From the NCBI RefSeq assembly GCF_020532705.1, contig NZ_JAJAVD010000004.1, positions 124,001 to 188,000 of the forward strand: DNA of 64,000 bases. The letters are read 5' to 3'. Position 1 is the stretch's first letter. Each line of letters starts with the position of its first letter. Positions 48,648-60,946 of the stretch are shown here, one piece after another. The notes under the pieces are model-generated. The model searched no databases and was not told where the DNA came from. It saw only the letters and a list, made by a program, of their open reading frames with translations. This DNA is from Methylobacillus caricis. Lineage in GTDB: Bacteria; Pseudomonadota; Gammaproteobacteria; Burkholderiales; Methylophilaceae. Position numbers and translations under genes: made by a program.

Positions 48648-49577
48648 TTATATATATTGCAACACTGGCGGCACGCCTATCGGTGTCTGGAATGCCCCCG
48701 GCGCTTCTTCAAACTTGTCGAAAGTGGCATATTCCCAGGCATCGGCATCGGCGAGCAAGGTCCGCAGCAGTTGATTATTCATATAGTGGCCGGCCTTGAA
48801 GGCGCTAAATGCACCTATCAGCGGATGCCCTAATACATAAAGATCGCCGATCGCATCGAGCATCTTGTGTTTGACGAACTCATCGTCATAACGCAAGCCG
48901 TCAGTGTTCAGTACGCGATACTCATCCAGCACAATGGCATTATCCAGGCTGCCGCCACGGGCAAGCCCCATGGAGCGCAAAGCTTCCACCTCATGCATGA
49001 AACCGAAGGTGCGTGCGCGGCTGATTTCCTTGATATAGGAATTGTCGGCAAAATCAATGGACACCTTCTGCCCAGTATGTTCCACGGCAGGGTGGTCAAA
49101 ATCAATGGTGAAATCCAGCTTGAAGCCAAAATAAGGGTCAAAACGCACCCACTTGTCACCCTCGCGATATTCCACGGTTCTCTTGATGCGGATGAATTTC
49201 TTCATCGCTGGCTGTTCGACAATGCCGGCCTGTTGCAGAAGGAAGACAAAAGGCCCGGCACTGCCGTCCATGATAGGCACTTCACCCGCATTGAGCTCAA
49301 TATGGATGTTGTCTATGCCAAGCCCGGCAAGTGCAGACATCAGATGTTCAATCGTGGCAACCCTTGCACCGCCGCAATCCAGTGCGGAGCAGAGCTTGGT
49401 ATCGGTAACGAGATGAGGTTGCACCCTGAATTCCGCGGTATCGGGCAGATCGACCCGACGGAATACAATCCCGGTATCAGGCGCGGCCGGCCGCAAGGTC
49501 AGGGTAACCTTGTCGCCCGAGTGCAATCCCACACCGGTGGCACTAATAGTCGTTTTCAGTGTTCTTTGTTTAAGCAC
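48648..49577 (-). CDS. lpxC: UDP-3-O-acyl-N-acetylglucosamine deacetylase
   Basis: LpxC carries out the committed, zinc-dependent step of lipid A synthesis. The zinc and catalytic motifs are visible: [17 protein letters not shown] at the start, [65 protein letters not shown], and [32 protein letters not shown]. Length 309 is normal. It sits downstream of ftsZ at the end of the dcw cluster, a common proteobacterial arrangement. Confidence 0.97.
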   Translation of the reverse strand: MLKQRTLKTTISATGVGLHSGDKVTLTLRPAAPDTGIVFRRVDLPDTAEFRVQPHLVTDTKLCSALDCGGARVATIEHLMSALAGLGIDNIHIELNAGEVPIMDGSAGPFVFLLQQAGIVEQPAMKKFIRIKRTVEYREGDKWVRFDPYFGFKLDFTIDFDHPAVEHTGQKVSIDFADNSYIKEISRARTFGFMHEVEALRSMGLARGGSLDNAIVLDEYRVLNTDGLRYDDEFVKHKMLDAIGDLYVLGHPLIGAFSAFKAGHYMNNQLLRTLLADADAWEYATFDKFEEAPGAFQTPIGVPPVLQYI

Positions 49578-49712
49578 TGTCGCCCCCTCTCTCGAGAGCC
49601 CTCATTCGTTTTCAATTGCCTGATTATAACACGCTGGCTGCACCTGCCATGGCAGGCGTCATCATCCACAAAGTCCCCATACGGGCAACCTATCCAGCTT
49701 ACAGCTTGCTAC

Positions 49713-50876
49713 TTAATCAGCCTGTTTGCGCAGGAATGCAGGAATGTCGTATTCCTCCACGCCTGACATCTTCATGGCTTCAACCTGTGCACGACGGCCG
49801 TTGGAGCTGAATACGGCAGGGCCTTCTTCATCTACGCCACCTACGTACATGGGCTGGTTGGTCGTACCATCGCGCACCTGCGTCATGACACGCAGCTCCG
49901 GCTTTTGCTGACGACGGTTGACAACACCGTTGAGGCCAGTGGCCACCATGGTCACGCGCAGTCCGTCACCAATGGATTCATCAAACACATTGCCCACAAT
50001 CACGGTGGCGTCTTCGGCAGTGAACTCCTTGATGGTGTTCATGACATCATAGTATTCCTTCATCTTGAAGGAAGTGCTGGCAGTAATGTTAACCAAAACA
50101 CCTCGTGCATTCGCCAGGTTCACGTCTTCCAGCAACGGGCTGGCAACCGCCTGTTCAGCCGCAATACGGGCACGTTCGCTACCAGTGGCAGTTGCAGAGC
50201 CCATCATCGCCATGCCCATTTCAGACATCACGGTGCGCACGTCTGCAAAGTCGACGTTCACCATGCCTGGGCAATTGATGATTTCGGCAATACCCGAAAC
50301 CGCATTGTGCAACACGTCATTCGCCGCCTTGAACGCATCCAGGAAAGGTACATCCTCACCCAACACCTGCATCAGCTTTTCATTGGGAATAATGATAAGA
50401 GAGTCCACGTGCTTGGAAAGTTCTTCCAGGCCTTCCTGCGCCACCTTGGTACGCTTGCCTTCAAAAGAGAAAGGCTTGGTGACGACAGCTACAGTCAAAA
50501 TGCCCATTTCCTTGGCTACTTCGGCGATGATGGGGGCTGCGCCCGTACCAGTACCGCCACCCATGCCGGCGGTAATGAACAGCATGTCGGCACCATCAAT
50601 GATCTCGGCAATGCGGTCACGGTCTTCCAGCGCGGCTTCACGGCCGATTTCCGGACGTGCTCCAGCACCAAGGCCCTTGGTAATGTCAGTACCGATTTGC
50701 AGGACTGTCTTGGCCTGGCTCTTCTTCAACGCCTGCATATCAGTGTTGGCGCAAATAAATTCCACGCCGCCGACTTCCTTGGCAATCATGTGGGCAACAG
50801 CATTACCGCCGCAACCACCCACGCCTATCACCTTGATCACGGCCTCTTGTGAGTCCCTGTCCATAATCTCAAACAT
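49713..50876 (-). CDS. ftsZ: Cell division protein FtsZ
   Basis: A tubulin-like GTPase that forms the Z-ring. The nucleotide-binding GVGGCGGNAVAHM is near residues 18-30 and the tubulin signature GGGTGTG is at 106-112. The C-terminal peptide EEYDIPAFLRKQAD (374-387), which binds FtsA and, in other species, SlmA and ZapD, is complete. Length 387 is standard. GGAGG lies a few bases before the start. Two of its regulators, ZapD and SlmA, are also encoded in this window. Confidence 0.98.
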   Translation of the reverse strand: MFEIMDRDSQEAVIKVIGVGGCGGNAVAHMIAKEVGGVEFICANTDMQALKKSQAKTVLQIGTDITKGLGAGARPEIGREAALEDRDRIAEIIDGADMLFITAGMGGGTGTGAAPIIAEVAKEMGILTVAVVTKPFSFEGKRTKVAQEGLEELSKHVDSLIIIPNEKLMQVLGEDVPFLDAFKAANDVLHNAVSGIAEIINCPGMVNVDFADVRTVMSEMGMAMMGSATATGSERARIAAEQAVASPLLEDVNLANARGVLVNITASTSFKMKEYYDVMNTIKEFTAEDATVIVGNVFDESIGDGLRVTMVATGLNGVVNRRQQKPELRVMTQVRDGTTNQPMYVGGVDEEGPAVFSSNGRRAQVEAMKMSGVEEYDIPAFLRKQAD

Positions 50877-50949
50877 GTTAAATCCTCCTTAAGTTACGTC
50901 TGCCTAAACTCGAAAAAATCTGCAACACACTACACATTCATGTTTACTA

Positions 50950-52188
50950 CTAAAAATTCCCCTGGAACCAACTCTTCATGCGGCTGAACACCTGACTGAA
51001 AGAATTGGATTCCATCTGGCCCTGGAACTGCCGTTCCACCTGCTGCTTGCCCATCAGGACCAAACCCACTCCGGTGGCGTAACGCGGATTTCCCACCACC
51101 TCGGACAACCCTCCCACATAACGCGGCATGCCTAAGCGCACCGGCATGTGGAATATCTCCTCACCCAGCTCCACCATGCCTTTCATCATGGAAGAACCGC
51201 CTGTAATCACGATGCCGGAGGCAATCATTTCCTCCATGCCACTGCGGCGCAGCTCGCCGAGCACAAATTCATACAGCTCAACTACCCGCGGCTCGATCAC
51301 CTCGGCCAAGGTCTGCACCGACAGCTGGCGCGGATCACGCCCATCTACACCAGGCACCTCGACCACTTCACGCGGGTCGGCCAGTTGGCGCAATGCACAG
51401 CCATGCTTGATCTTGATTTCCTCGGCAGATTGCGTTGGCGTGCGGAAAGCCACGGCAACGTCATTGGTAATCTGGTCGCCAGCGATGGGCACCACTGCGG
51501 TATGACGAATCGCGCCCTGCTTGAACACGGCAATGTCGGTCGTGCCGCCTCCTATATCCACTAGGCAAACACCCAGTTCCTTTTCATCGTCGGTCAGCAC
51601 AGCCATGCTGGAAGCCAGCGGCTGCAGGATGAGATCGCTCACTTCCAGGCCGCAACGCTTGATGCACTTGACGATATTCTGCGCGGCCGACACGGCCCCA
51701 GTGACGATATGCACCTTGACCTCGAGCTTCATGCCGCTCATGCCCAATGGCTCACGTACATCCTCCTGGCCATCGATGATGAATTCCTGGGTCAGGATAT
51801 GCAGGATCTGCTGGTCGGAAGGCAACGCGATTGCACGTGCGGTCTCGATTACACGGTCCACATCCATCTGTGTCACCTCGGCATCCTTGATCTTGACCAT
51901 GCCATGCGAATTGAGGCTCTTGATATGGCTGCCGGCAATGCCGGTAAACACGGTACTGATCTTGCAATCCGCCATCAGCTCAGCCTCTTCCAGCGCACGC
52001 TGTATCGCCTGCACCGTGGAATCTATATTCACCACGACGCCCTTTTTCAGGCCGCGCGAAGTGTTCTGTCCCAGGCCGATGACCTTGAGGCTGCCCTCTG
52101 GCTGCAACTCAGCGACAATGGCAACAATCTTCGATGTCCCAATATCCAGCCCGACAATGAGATTTTTATCTTCCCTCACCCTGCTCAT
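50950..52188 (-). CDS. ftsA: Cell division protein FtsA
   Basis: An actin-like ATPase that anchors the Z-ring to the membrane. The first nucleotide-binding motif LIVGLDIGTSKIVAIVAEL opens the protein, VCLVDIGGGTTDIAVFKQGA and IVITGGSSMMKGMVELGEEIF carry the second and third, and the C-terminus SFSQVFSRMKSWFQGNF is the amphipathic membrane-targeting helix. Length 412 is normal. ftsQ ends 25 bases upstream of it. Confidence 0.97.
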   Translation of the reverse strand: MSRVREDKNLIVGLDIGTSKIVAIVAELQPEGSLKVIGLGQNTSRGLKKGVVVNIDSTVQAIQRALEEAELMADCKISTVFTGIAGSHIKSLNSHGMVKIKDAEVTQMDVDRVIETARAIALPSDQQILHILTQEFIIDGQEDVREPLGMSGMKLEVKVHIVTGAVSAAQNIVKCIKRCGLEVSDLILQPLASSMAVLTDDEKELGVCLVDIGGGTTDIAVFKQGAIRHTAVVPIAGDQITNDVAVAFRTPTQSAEEIKIKHGCALRQLADPREVVEVPGVDGRDPRQLSVQTLAEVIEPRVVELYEFVLGELRRSGMEEMIASGIVITGGSSMMKGMVELGEEIFHMPVRLGMPRYVGGLSEVVGNPRYATGVGLVLMGKQQVERQFQGQMESNSFSQVFSRMKSWFQGNF

Positions 52189-52213
52189 TTATCTCTCCAA
52201 TTTTCCATGTTAC

Positions 52214-52945
52214 TCAGGCTGCCCCTGTCTCTCGTTTGGGCACTGCCACTTCAGGCTTGCGTACCGCAAAGCCATTCGGGTAGCGTAAATCGGCGTAACT
52301 GATGCCCACTTTCAATCCGCCCAATGTCTGGCTGTACGCACCCGCAAATTTCTGCAAACGCTCTTCCATCTGTTCCCGGCCCAGTTCTATCACCAGCCCC
52401 TTGTCTGTTTTAATCTGCCATGCACGACGGGGTGTCAGCGCCAATTGCGCAATACGCATACCGTTCACCCCTGCCAATATCTGGCTGTATTTTCCGTAGT
52501 ACTGCGCTACTTCCTTCACACCATCACCCGGCCCGTAGAACACCGGCAAATCACTGTCTGATGCGGCATGGAACAATTCGCCATAGGTATTGACCAGCGC
52601 AATATTGCCCCAGCGTGCCAGTTCCTTTTGCTCTTCCACTACCACTTCCAGTTTGTCGGGCCAGCGTTTGCGCACGCTCACTTTGCGAGCCCACGGCAGC
52701 TTCTGGAAGGAATCGCGTGCCTTGACCACGTCTACCGTAAAAAAATTGCCTTGCAAATGACGGTCCACAATCAACTTGATCTGCTCCCGTGTCACATGTT
52801 CCAGCTGTCCTTCCACCCGCACTTCCTTCAGCGGGAAGATAGGCAAGTGCACCACCACGTACACCAGGCCATACAAAAACATCACGGCCGCCAATGCATT
52901 GAGGAAGTTCGCGATCCAGTTGAGGACGCGCGGCTTATCCCACAT
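52214..52945 (-). CDS. ftsQ: Cell division protein FtsQ
   Basis: A bitopic protein linking early and late divisome parts. A short cytosolic tail is followed by a membrane helix ([22 protein letters not shown]), the POTRA domain ([37 protein letters not shown]) and the beta domain with [24 protein letters not shown]. Length 243. It overlaps the ddl gene by 11 bases, the usual dcw packing. Confidence 0.95.
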   Translation of the reverse strand: MWDKPRVLNWIANFLNALAAVMFLYGLVYVVVHLPIFPLKEVRVEGQLEHVTREQIKLIVDRHLQGNFFTVDVVKARDSFQKLPWARKVSVRKRWPDKLEVVVEEQKELARWGNIALVNTYGELFHAASDSDLPVFYGPGDGVKEVAQYYGKYSQILAGVNGMRIAQLALTPRRAWQIKTDKGLVIELGREQMEERLQKFAGAYSQTLGGLKVGISYADLRYPNGFAVRKPEVAVPKRETGAA

Positions 52946-53849
52946 GTGCAGACTCCAGCACTCTCAACACCAGCGCATCAAAATCCAGCCCCGCAGCCCG
53001 CGCACCCATCGGTACCAGGCTATGGTCCGTCATTCCTGGCGAGGTATTCACCTCGAGGAAGTAATGCTTGCCAGCCTCATCCATGAGGAAGTCCACCCGG
53101 CCCCAGCCACTGCCGCCTATGGTGCGAAATGCTTGTATTGCCTCGGCCTGGATCTGCATTTCCTGCTTGGCAGGCAATCCGCACGGGCAGATATATTGCG
53201 TATCGTCCCGTAGATATTTGGCCTCATAGTCATAAAACTCATTGGCAGGCACGATACGGACTATCGGCAATGCGGTATCTCCCAGAATGCCTACCGTATA
53301 TTCACCACCGCCGACAAACTGTTCCGCAATTACCAACGGGTCAGATTGAGCAGCCAGCTCATAAGCGGCTTTAAGCGCGCCCGACTGTTTCACCTTGCTG
53401 ATACCTATGCTGGAACCTTCATTGGCAGGCTTCACAAACAAGGGCAAACCCAACCTCCGCTCTATCGCATCAAAATCACTGTTCGCGGTTACCAGCTCAA
53501 AATCCGGCGTCACTATCCCGGCTGAGCGCCACAGCAATTTAGTACGCCATTTGTCCATGCCCACGCTGGATGCCATGACACCGCTGCCTGTATAGGGAAT
53601 CCCCATCAATTCCAATGCGCCCTGGATAGTGCCGTCCTCGCCATAGCGGCCATGCAGGGCGATAAATACACGATCAAATGCTGCCAGCTCATGCAAAGGT
53701 TTTTCGGCCAGATCAAATGCGTGCGCATCCACGCCGCTACGTTGCAAAGAAGCCAATACTGCGCCACCGCTATTGAGCGATACCGCGCGCTCACCGGACT
53801 TACCACCCAGCAGCACAGCCACTTTGCCAAACTGACTACTCATGCCCAC
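52935..53849 (-). CDS. ddl: D-alanine-D-alanine ligase
   Basis: An ATP-grasp ligase making the D-Ala-D-Ala dipeptide for lipid II. Visible are [23 protein letters not shown] at the N-terminus, [60 protein letters not shown], and [31 protein letters not shown], as in DdlB. Length 304 is normal. The second ATG (53843, MSSQFGK) is equally good as a start. Overlaps murB and ftsQ. Confidence 0.96.
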   Translation of the reverse strand: MGMSSQFGKVAVLLGGKSGERAVSLNSGGAVLASLQRSGVDAHAFDLAEKPLHELAAFDRVFIALHGRYGEDGTIQGALELMGIPYTGSGVMASSVGMDKWRTKLLWRSAGIVTPDFELVTANSDFDAIERRLGLPLFVKPANEGSSIGISKVKQSGALKAAYELAAQSDPLVIAEQFVGGGEYTVGILGDTALPIVRIVPANEFYDYEAKYLRDDTQYICPCGLPAKQEMQIQAEAIQAFRTIGGSGWGRVDFLMDEAGKHYFLEVNTSPGMTDHSLVPMGARAAGLDFDALVLRVLESAHVG

Positions 53850-54733
53850 TCTCCAATTACCCTGACTTCCTGTTGCAATTCCACACCCTGTTTCTGCTTC
53901 ACTGTTTCACGCACATGCGCAATCAGGTTTTCTATATCGGCAGCACTGGCTTCACCTGTATTAACGATGAAGTTGGCATGCTTTTCTGACACTTGCGCAC
54001 CGCCTATGCGATATCCCTTGAGCCCACTGGCCTCGATCAACCTAGCGGCATGGTCGCCCGCCGGATTGCGGAATACCGAACCTGCATTTGGCAGGTTCAA
54101 TGGCTGGGTGGCCAGGCGCCTTGCCAGCAATTGTTTGATTTTCAGTTCCGCTTCGCTGGCATCGCCTTCTTCCAATACAAACCACGCGCCGACAAACCAT
54201 TCATCTGCCGCTGGCATTTCCACATGCCGGTAGGCAGTGCGGAATTCTGCCTTGCTGCGTGCATGCAGCTGGCCTTGGCGGTCTATCGTCAGCACCTGAT
54301 TCACCACATCCCAGGTTTCACCGCCATGGCAGCCTGCATTCATTGCCAGCGCCCCGCCCACGGTACCGGGGATGCCCGCCATGAACTCGGCACCATGCCT
54401 ATGCTGGCGCGCAGTAAATTTGGCAAGCTTGGCGCATGTGACACCGGCCTCGGCAAACACCATGTCGTTGTCCATTTCAAGCGCAGTCAGTACGCCATGC
54501 ATCAATATCACCGTGCCCCGCACGCCTCCATCCCGTATTAACAGGTTGGAGCCCAGACCGATAAACTGGACGGGTTCTCTCTTCCCCAAGCCAGCGAGGA
54601 AATTCGCCAGATCATCCAGGTCTGCTGGAATGTAAAGCCTGTCGGCAGCACCACCTGCACGCCAGCTGGTGTAACGCGCCAATGGTTCGTTCAGCAACAA
54701 AGTGCCTGAACCGGGTTCGCGTTGCGCCATCAC
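53840..54733 (-). CDS. murB: UDP-N-acetylenolpyruvoylglucosamine reductase
   Basis: The FAD-dependent reductase of UDP-MurNAc synthesis. The start has the FAD-binding [40 protein letters not shown], then [26 protein letters not shown], and the catalytic [48 protein letters not shown]. Length 297 fits the short type (no E. coli-like extra domain). Its start overlaps the murC stop by four bases. Confidence 0.97.
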   Translation of the reverse strand: MMAQREPGSGTLLLNEPLARYTSWRAGGAADRLYIPADLDDLANFLAGLGKREPVQFIGLGSNLLIRDGGVRGTVILMHGVLTALEMDNDMVFAEAGVTCAKLAKFTARQHRHGAEFMAGIPGTVGGALAMNAGCHGGETWDVVNQVLTIDRQGQLHARSKAEFRTAYRHVEMPAADEWFVGAWFVLEEGDASEAELKIKQLLARRLATQPLNLPNAGSVFRNPAGDHAARLIEASGLKGYRIGGAQVSEKHANFIVNTGEASAADIENLIAHVRETVKQKQGVELQQEVRVIGEWA

Positions 54734-56124
54734 TGGGCAAGCTCCCTGGTTTTTGCAGCCACCTGGCCAATAGAGCCAGCGCCCATGACAATGACCACAT
54801 CATCACTTCGCGCCATATCCAGGATTGCCTGCGGCAACTCATTGGTCGTTTCCACAAACAGCGGCTCAACCTTGCCCGCCACGCGCACCGCCCTCACCAG
54901 AGAACGCCCATCCGCGGCAACAATAGGTGACTCACCAGCGGAATAAACTTCTGTCAGCAAGGCCACATCTGCGCTGGAAAGCACCTTGACGAAATCCTCG
55001 AAGCAATCACGCGTCCGCGTATAACGATGAGGCTGAAAGGCCAGTACCAGGCGACGCCCGGGAAACGCGCCACGGGCCGCGGCAATCACGGCCTGCATTT
55101 CAACCGGGTGGTGGCCATAATCATCGATCAGGGTGAAAGTACCCCCATCCCTGGCCTGCACTTCGCCGTAACGCTCAAAACGGCGCCCCACTCCCTTGAA
55201 TTCTGCCAATGCCTTGATGATGGCGGCATCCGGTACATTCAGCTCACTGGCAACGGCAATTGCGGCCAGTGCATTCAATACATAATGATTGCCCGGCAGG
55301 TTGAGCGTGACATCAAACGTGGTAGTCGCCCCATTGATGCGGCTCACCGTGAAATGCATCTTGCCGTCTTCAGCCCGCACATTGCTGGCACGTATCCGGG
55401 CTTCTTCGGAAAAGCCGTACGGCATCACCTGCTTGGAAATCTGCGGCAGGATGGCACGCACATTCGGGTCATCTATGCAGACCACTGCCATGCCGTAGAA
55501 TGGCAGGCGTTGCAGGAACTCGACAAACGCGCCCTTAAGCCGTTCGAAATCATGGCCATAGGTGTCCATGTGGTCTGCATCTATATTGGTCACTACCGAG
55601 ATGATAGGGGTCAGATGCAGGAAAGAGGCGTCGGATTCATCGGCCTCTGCCACGATAAATTCACCGGTTCCCAGACGCGCATTGCTGCCAGAGGCTTCCA
55701 GCCGGCCGCCAATGACAAATGTCGGATCCATGCCGGCTTCAGCCAAGATGCTGGCAATCAGGCTGGTAGTCGTGGTCTTGCCGTGGGTACCCGCAATCGC
55801 AATCCCCTGGCGAAAGCGCATCAGTTCAGCCAGCATCAATGCGCGCGGCACGATGGGGATGCTGCGCTCGCGCGCCGCCGCCACTTCAGGATTGTCATCC
55901 TTGACCGCGCTGGAAATCACCACTACATCGGCACTGCCCAGATACTCTGCCGCGTGGCCCTTGCGCACAGTAGCGCCAAAGCCTGCCAGGCGGCGCGTAA
56001 TCGCGTTATCGGCAAGGTCGGATCCGCTGACGCTAAAGCCCAGATTGAGCAGCACCTCAGCAATGCCGCTCATGCCTGAACCGCCGATACCGACAAAATG
56101 CACGTTCTTGACCTTGTGCTTCAT
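54730..56124 (-). CDS. murC: UDP-N-acetylmuramate-L-alanine ligase
   Basis: Adds L-alanine to UDP-MurNAc. The start ATG at 56124 overlaps the murG stop as ATGA and has GGAGGT before it, giving [29 protein letters not shown]; the longer frame has no family match. ATP-binding [18 protein letters not shown] follows, then [14 protein letters not shown] and the C-terminal domain ([27 protein letters not shown]). Length 464. Confidence 0.97.
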   Translation of the reverse strand: MKHKVKNVHFVGIGGSGMSGIAEVLLNLGFSVSGSDLADNAITRRLAGFGATVRKGHAAEYLGSADVVVISSAVKDDNPEVAAARERSIPIVPRALMLAELMRFRQGIAIAGTHGKTTTTSLIASILAEAGMDPTFVIGGRLEASGSNARLGTGEFIVAEADESDASFLHLTPIISVVTNIDADHMDTYGHDFERLKGAFVEFLQRLPFYGMAVVCIDDPNVRAILPQISKQVMPYGFSEEARIRASNVRAEDGKMHFTVSRINGATTTFDVTLNLPGNHYVLNALAAIAVASELNVPDAAIIKALAEFKGVGRRFERYGEVQARDGGTFTLIDDYGHHPVEMQAVIAAARGAFPGRRLVLAFQPHRYTRTRDCFEDFVKVLSSADVALLTEVYSAGESPIVAADGRSLVRAVRVAGKVEPLFVETTNELPQAILDMARSDDVVIVMGAGSIGQVAAKTRELAQ

Positions 56125-57188
56125 CGCGCCACCTCCGCACAAATATTGGCAACAGTGGCTGTTGCTTGTGGCTTGCCCAGCGCACGCGCCTTGAGCGCCA
56201 TGTCCAGCAGCCTGTCGCGGTTCATATCTTTAAGAATGTCCAAAATCACGCCTATGGTTAAATCTTTTTGTTGTACCAACAATGCGGCGCCTCCCTCTAC
56301 CAGATAGGCCGCGTTATACGTCTGATGGTCATCCACGGCATATGGGAAAGGCACCAGCACACTGCCGACGCCTGCTGCGGATAATTCCGCCACAGTCAAA
56401 GCACCTGCACGACAAATGACCAAATCGCTCCATGCGTACATTTCTGCCATATCCGCAATAAACGCCCGTGTATCCGCCTCGACCCCCGCATTGCGATAAT
56501 GCTGTTGCAACTGCTCTATATGTTTCACGCCAGCCTGATGCACGACCTGCGGACGTTGTTCAAGCGGAAGCCTTGCCAGTGCTTGGGGAATCACCTCATT
56601 CAGTGCCTGCGCCCCCAGGCTGCCACCCACTACCAGCAGGCGTAGCGGACCCTGACGGCCCGCCATACGCTGCTCTGGCGCCTCAACCTGGGTGATTTCC
56701 TTCCGTACAGGGTTACCGACCAACTGTGCCTTATTGCCAAATGCGCTAGGAAAGGCTGCGAGCACTCGTTTGGCAAAGTTGGCCAGACTGCGGTTGGTCA
56801 ATCCGGCAATTGAATTCTGCTCATGAATCACCAATGGACGACGCAACAGCCAAGCTGTTACACCACCTGGAAATGCAGCAAAACCTCCCATGCCCAATAC
56901 CACTCCAGGCTGGTATTGGCGCAATGCACCATAACTTTGTGAAATCGCCACTGCCAGCTGCATCGGTAACATCAACCAGCGGTTGATGCCGTTACCGCGC
57001 ACGCCCTTCATGCGAATCACCGAAACATCGTATCCCTTGCCTTCTATCAGGCGATTTTCCATGCCTCCCTCGGTCGCCAGCCAGACTATCCTCCAGCCTT
57101 GGGCGCGCAGGTAATCAGCTACCGCCATTGCCGGGTAGACGTGTCCACCAGTGCCGCCAGCCATCACCATGAGGGTTTTGTTAACCAT
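56121..57188 (-). CDS. murG: Undecaprenyl-PP-MurNAc-pentapeptide GlcNAc transferase
   Basis: MurG adds GlcNAc to lipid I on the inner face of the inner membrane. The ATG at 57188 ([27 protein letters not shown]) has a strong GGAGGTG and is the family start; the upstream part of the frame is not conserved. The GGTGGH loop, [10 protein letters not shown]-like [48 protein letters not shown] and [37 protein letters not shown] are present. Length 355 is normal. Confidence 0.97.
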   Translation of the reverse strand: MVNKTLMVMAGGTGGHVYPAMAVADYLRAQGWRIVWLATEGGMENRLIEGKGYDVSVIRMKGVRGNGINRWLMLPMQLAVAISQSYGALRQYQPGVVLGMGGFAAFPGGVTAWLLRRPLVIHEQNSIAGLTNRSLANFAKRVLAAFPSAFGNKAQLVGNPVRKEITQVEAPEQRMAGRQGPLRLLVVGGSLGAQALNEVIPQALARLPLEQRPQVVHQAGVKHIEQLQQHYRNAGVEADTRAFIADMAEMYAWSDLVICRAGALTVAELSAAGVGSVLVPFPYAVDDHQTYNAAYLVEGGAALLVQQKDLTIGVILDILKDMNRDRLLDMALKARALGKPQATATVANICAEVAR

Positions 57189-57327
57189 GCAGCACCTCCA
57201 CTGACAAAAATACTGTGGAGAAAGAAGAAAGAATTTGGCGACGACCGATGCGCTCAACCTGATGGCGCAGATCAGCCTTCGCTGAAACAAGCGCCTGACA
57301 ATGCTGGTGAATCCCTCGAAGCATCAT
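57181..57327 (-). CDS. Possible small ORF between ftsW and murG
   Basis: The 135 bases between ftsW and murG break the otherwise continuous packing of the cluster. In them, an ATG overlaps the ftsW stop as ATGA, with GAAGGGG ten bases ahead, and opens a 48-codon frame ([20 protein letters not shown] and then [11 protein letters not shown]) that ends inside the murG start region, overlapping it by eight bases. The peptide is basic and soluble-looking. It could be a real small protein, a leader that couples translation, or chance. Confidence 0.4.
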   Translation of the reverse strand: MMLRGIHQHCQALVSAKADLRHQVERIGRRQILSSFSTVFLSVEVLHG

Positions 57328-58490
57328 GCTGGCAACCCCTTCTGAAGCCGACGATTTTCCCAATCAATCCTGAGTAGGATGGCAAGCGCGATGCAGTTGG
57401 CCAGGATGCCGCTGCCGCCGAACGAGAGCAGCGGGAGGGTCAGGCCCTTGGTGGGGAGCACACCCATGTTCACGCCGATATTGATGATGCTCTGCACGCC
57501 TATCCAGACTCCTATTCCCTGTGCCAGCAAGGCAGAGAAGTAACGCTCGTTATTGACGGCTTCCTTCCCAATGCGGAAGGCACGGATGATGAGCCAGGCA
57601 AACAAGCCGATTACCACCAGGACGCCAGCAAAACCCAGTTCCTCAGCAATGACGGCCATCAGGAAATCAGTATGCGCTTCCGGCAAGTAAAGCAGTTTTT
57701 CAACGCTGGCACCCAGCCCGACTCCCAGCCATTCGCCACGGCCAAATGCGATCAGGGCGTGGGAAAGCTGATAGCCCTTGCCATATGGGTCGGCCCAGGG
57801 ATCCATGAAACCGATCACGCGCTGCATACGGTATGGTGAACTCCAGATCAAGCCAATCACTGCAACTGGCAGCAGGGCAATCAGCCCACCAAAGATGCGA
57901 CCATTGATGCCCCCAAGCCAGAGGATAGCCATTGAAATGGAAACGATCACACTGAAAGCGCCGAAATCAGGCTCGCGCAGCAACAGCCAGCCCACCACCA
58001 CCATCACACCCACCATAGGCAGGAAGCCACGTTTGATACTGTCCATCACCTCGGCTTTGCGTATGGTGTAATCCGCCACATAAATAGCGGCAAACAGCTT
58101 CATAAATTCCGACGGCTGTAGGTTGATCACGAACAATGAAAGCCAGCGCTGGCTGCCGTTCACATTGCGGCCCACGCCAGGAATCAGGACCAGCACCAGC
58201 ATGGCAAGCCCCATCATGAACAAGTAGGGCGCCATTTTCTGCCACATGCGTGTAGGCACTTGGAAAACCACAAAGGCGGCAGCTAGGCTGATGGCGAGGA
58301 AAATGGAGTGACGCACCAGGAAATAAGTTGGCTGGTGGCCAGTCATCTTGTCTGCTTCTGCCAGGGCGATAGAGGCTGAATAGACCATGACCAGGCCTAT
58401 ACCCAGCAAAATCAGGGTGACCCAAACCAAGGCTTGGTCATAAGGCGATGAAGGGGCAATGCGCTCACGCCCGCTCAGCATATACATCAT
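57324..58490 (-). CDS. ftsW: Peptidoglycan glycosyltransferase FtsW
   Basis: A SEDS-family polymerase acting in the divisome with FtsI. About ten membrane helices are visible. Conserved segments are [102 protein letters not shown] and [31 protein letters not shown]. Length 388 is normal. The start overlaps the murD stop as ATGA. Confidence 0.97.
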   Translation of the reverse strand: MMYMLSGRERIAPSSPYDQALVWVTLILLGIGLVMVYSASIALAEADKMTGHQPTYFLVRHSIFLAISLAAAFVVFQVPTRMWQKMAPYLFMMGLAMLVLVLIPGVGRNVNGSQRWLSLFVINLQPSEFMKLFAAIYVADYTIRKAEVMDSIKRGFLPMVGVMVVVGWLLLREPDFGAFSVIVSISMAILWLGGINGRIFGGLIALLPVAVIGLIWSSPYRMQRVIGFMDPWADPYGKGYQLSHALIAFGRGEWLGVGLGASVEKLLYLPEAHTDFLMAVIAEELGFAGVLVVIGLFAWLIIRAFRIGKEAVNNERYFSALLAQGIGVWIGVQSIINIGVNMGVLPTKGLTLPLLSFGGSGILANCIALAILLRIDWENRRLQKGLPA

Positions 58491-59848
58491 GGCTGTGACT
58501 CCCTTGCAACAAGGGTTTGAACTGCCGCCACAAAGACCTGGGCACGATGCACATAATTACGGAACATATCGAAACTGGCGCAAGCCGGGGAAAGCAATAC
58601 AACATCGCCCGGCTGTGCCAGGGCATATGCCTGCTCTACTGCCTGCTCCAGACTGGCGGCATGCTCAAGTTCAGCCCCGGTTCCGGCCAGGGCAGCAGCG
58701 ATTGTGCCAGCATCTCGGCCTATCAGGACAACAGCACGTGCATTGCTGCTGACAGGGCCAATTAGCGGTGAAAAATCCTGCCCCTTGCCATCACCACCGG
58801 CAATCAGTACCACCTTGCGCTCCAGGCCTGCAATCGCAGCGCAGGTGGCGCCCACGTTAGTGCCCTTGGAATCATCATAGAAGGCAATATCACCGGCTTC
58901 GGCTATCCACTCCACACGGTGCGGCAAGCCTTTGAACTGGCGCAATGCGGCAATCAATGGATCATATGGCAATGCCAGGGCGCGACATAACGCCAATGCC
59001 GCCAAGGCATTGGCTGCATTGTGCAATCCAGCGATTTTCAGCTCAGCCATCTTCAGCAGCCGCTGTTGGCCTTGTGCCAGCCATTGTTCACCTGCATGCG
59101 ATACCAGGCCAAAATCATTATCGAAAACTGGCGCATCCGTACCAAAACTGATGATATGCCTGCCAGGCAAAGCCATGGACTTGCTCCAGCTATCCTCACG
59201 GTTGAGTACCTGCACACCCAGGCTGCTGAATATGCGTGCCTTCGCCGCGGCGTAATCACGCAGGCCGCTATAACGATCCATGTGGTCTTCGCTGATATTC
59301 AATACAGTTGCAGCGTCTGCCACCAGCGAGTGTGTGGTTTCGAGCTGGAAACTGGAAAGCTCCAGAACATAGACGTCTGCCATGTCATTGATGGCATCAA
59401 GTACCGGTAGGCCAATGTTGCCTGCAACCACTGTCTTCAAGCCTGCTGCCCTGCACATTTCACCTACCAGGCTAGTCACCGTGCTCTTGCCGTTTGCACC
59501 AGTAATGGCAATCAGCTTTGCCGCGGGCGAACGGAATTGCGCAAACAATTCAACATCGCCCACCACCGGGATACCCTGCTGGATAGCTGCCTGGATTTGC
59601 GGCTCAGCCAATGCAACCCCTGGACTTGCCACAATGACATCGGCCCCGGCAAAACTCTCCTGACTGAAACTCCCCAGATAAATCGGCACTTCTGGCAGCT
59701 CACGCTGCAGTATCTCCAATCCTGGAGGGACCAGGCGTGTATCTGCAACAGACAGCAACGCGCCCTGGCGCTTGAGCCAGCGCAATGCTGACAGGCCGGT
59801 ATCACCCAGCCCCAGCACCAATACGTTTTTGTCTTTGAGTTGCAGCAT
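58487..59848 (-). CDS. murD: UDP-N-acetylmuramoylalanine-D-glutamate ligase
   Basis: Adds D-glutamate to UDP-MurNAc-L-Ala. The N-terminal [18 protein letters not shown], the ATP loop [48 protein letters not shown] and the C-terminal [53 protein letters not shown] region are conserved. Length 453 is normal. It follows mraY by 12 bases. Confidence 0.97.
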   Translation of the reverse strand: MLQLKDKNVLVLGLGDTGLSALRWLKRQGALLSVADTRLVPPGLEILQRELPEVPIYLGSFSQESFAGADVIVASPGVALAEPQIQAAIQQGIPVVGDVELFAQFRSPAAKLIAITGANGKSTVTSLVGEMCRAAGLKTVVAGNIGLPVLDAINDMADVYVLELSSFQLETTHSLVADAATVLNISEDHMDRYSGLRDYAAAKARIFSSLGVQVLNREDSWSKSMALPGRHIISFGTDAPVFDNDFGLVSHAGEQWLAQGQQRLLKMAELKIAGLHNAANALAALALCRALALPYDPLIAALRQFKGLPHRVEWIAEAGDIAFYDDSKGTNVGATCAAIAGLERKVVLIAGGDGKGQDFSPLIGPVSSNARAVVLIGRDAGTIAAALAGTGAELEHAASLEQAVEQAYALAQPGDVVLLSPACASFDMFRNYVHRAQVFVAAVQTLVARESQP

Positions 59849-59860
59849 GTTGTTTATGTC

Positions 59861-60946
59861 TTACCTCAGCTTCAATGTTGAAAGGCCTACTAAAACCAGC
59901 ATCATGGTGATGATCCAGAATCGCACCACCACCTGCGTTTCTTTCCAGCCTTTCAATTCATAGTGATGATGTAGCGGCGCCATGCGGAATATGCGTTTGC
60001 CGGTGAGCTTGAATGAACCTACCTGCAACATGACGGAGATAGTCTCCATCACGAACACGCCACCCATGATGAACAGGACGATTTCCTGACGCACGATCAC
60101 GGCTACAGTGCCGAGCGCAGCACCAAGTGCCAGCGCCCCCACATCTCCCATGAACACCTCGGCTGGATAGGCATTGAACCAGAGGAAGCCCAGGCCGGCT
60201 CCACCAATCGCAGCACAGAACACGGTCAACTCACCGGCACCGGGCACATAAGGCACACCTAGGTATTTTGAAAAGTAGAGGTGACCTGCAACATAGGCAA
60301 ATACCGCCAGCGCACTGGCCACCATCACGGTCGGCATGATCGCTAGGCCATCCAGGCCATCCGTCAGGTTGACGGCGTTGCTGGTACCGACAATCACAAA
60401 ATAGGTCAGTACGATAAAACTGACAGCACCCAGCGGTATGGCAAAACTCTTGATAAACGGCAGGATCAGCTCGGTTTCTGCTGGGACACTGGCGGTATGG
60501 AACAGGTATACCGCCACGCTGATGCCAATCAAGGATTGCCAGAAATACTTGGCCTTGGCTGACAGGCCTTTGGGATTGCGATATACCACTTTGCGCCAGT
60601 CATCAATCCAGCCAATCACACCAAAACCCAGCGTGGTGAAAAGCACCACCCAGACAAAGCGGTTGGAAAGGTCAGCCCATAACAGGGTGGAAACAGCGAT
60701 TGCGACAAGAATTAGCGCTCCTCCCATGGTCGGCGTACCAGCCTTGACCAGGTGGGTCTGGGGGCCGTCATCCCGCACTGATTGGCCGACCTTGTATTGC
60801 GTCAGTTTACGGATCAGTGCAGGGCCAACCAGGAATGAAATCGCCAGTGCAGTCAAGGTTGCCAACACTGCACGCAGCGTCAGGTAATTGAAGACATTGA
60901 AGCCGCGCACATCATGCGCCAGCCAGCGGGCAAGTTCCAGTAGCAT
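59861..60946 (-). CDS. mraY: Phospho-N-acetylmuramoyl-pentapeptide transferase
   Basis: MraY joins UDP-MurNAc-pentapeptide to undecaprenyl phosphate, giving lipid I. A polytopic protein of 361 residues with about ten helices. Signatures are [71 protein letters not shown] and the C-terminal [26 protein letters not shown], with the catalytic aspartates in IDDW and LTDGLDGL. Its start ATG and the murF stop share a base. Confidence 0.98.
   Translation of the reverse strand: MLLELARWLAHDVRGFNVFNYLTLRAVLATLTALAISFLVGPALIRKLTQYKVGQSVRDDGPQTHLVKAGTPTMGGALILVAIAVSTLLWADLSNRFVWVVLFTTLGFGVIGWIDDWRKVVYRNPKGLSAKAKYFWQSLIGISVAVYLFHTASVPAETELILPFIKSFAIPLGAVSFIVLTYFVIVGTSNAVNLTDGLDGLAIMPTVMVASALAVFAYVAGHLYFSKYLGVPYVPGAGELTVFCAAIGGAGLGFLWFNAYPAEVFMGDVGALALGAALGTVAVIVRQEIVLFIMGGVFVMETISVMLQVGSFKLTGKRIFRMAPLHHHYELKGWKETQVVVRFWIITMMLVLVGLSTLKLR

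Noticed and set aside
55027-56079. 350-codon open frame antisense to murC
   Set aside because: Shadow of murC; no ribosome site and no recognisable protein features.
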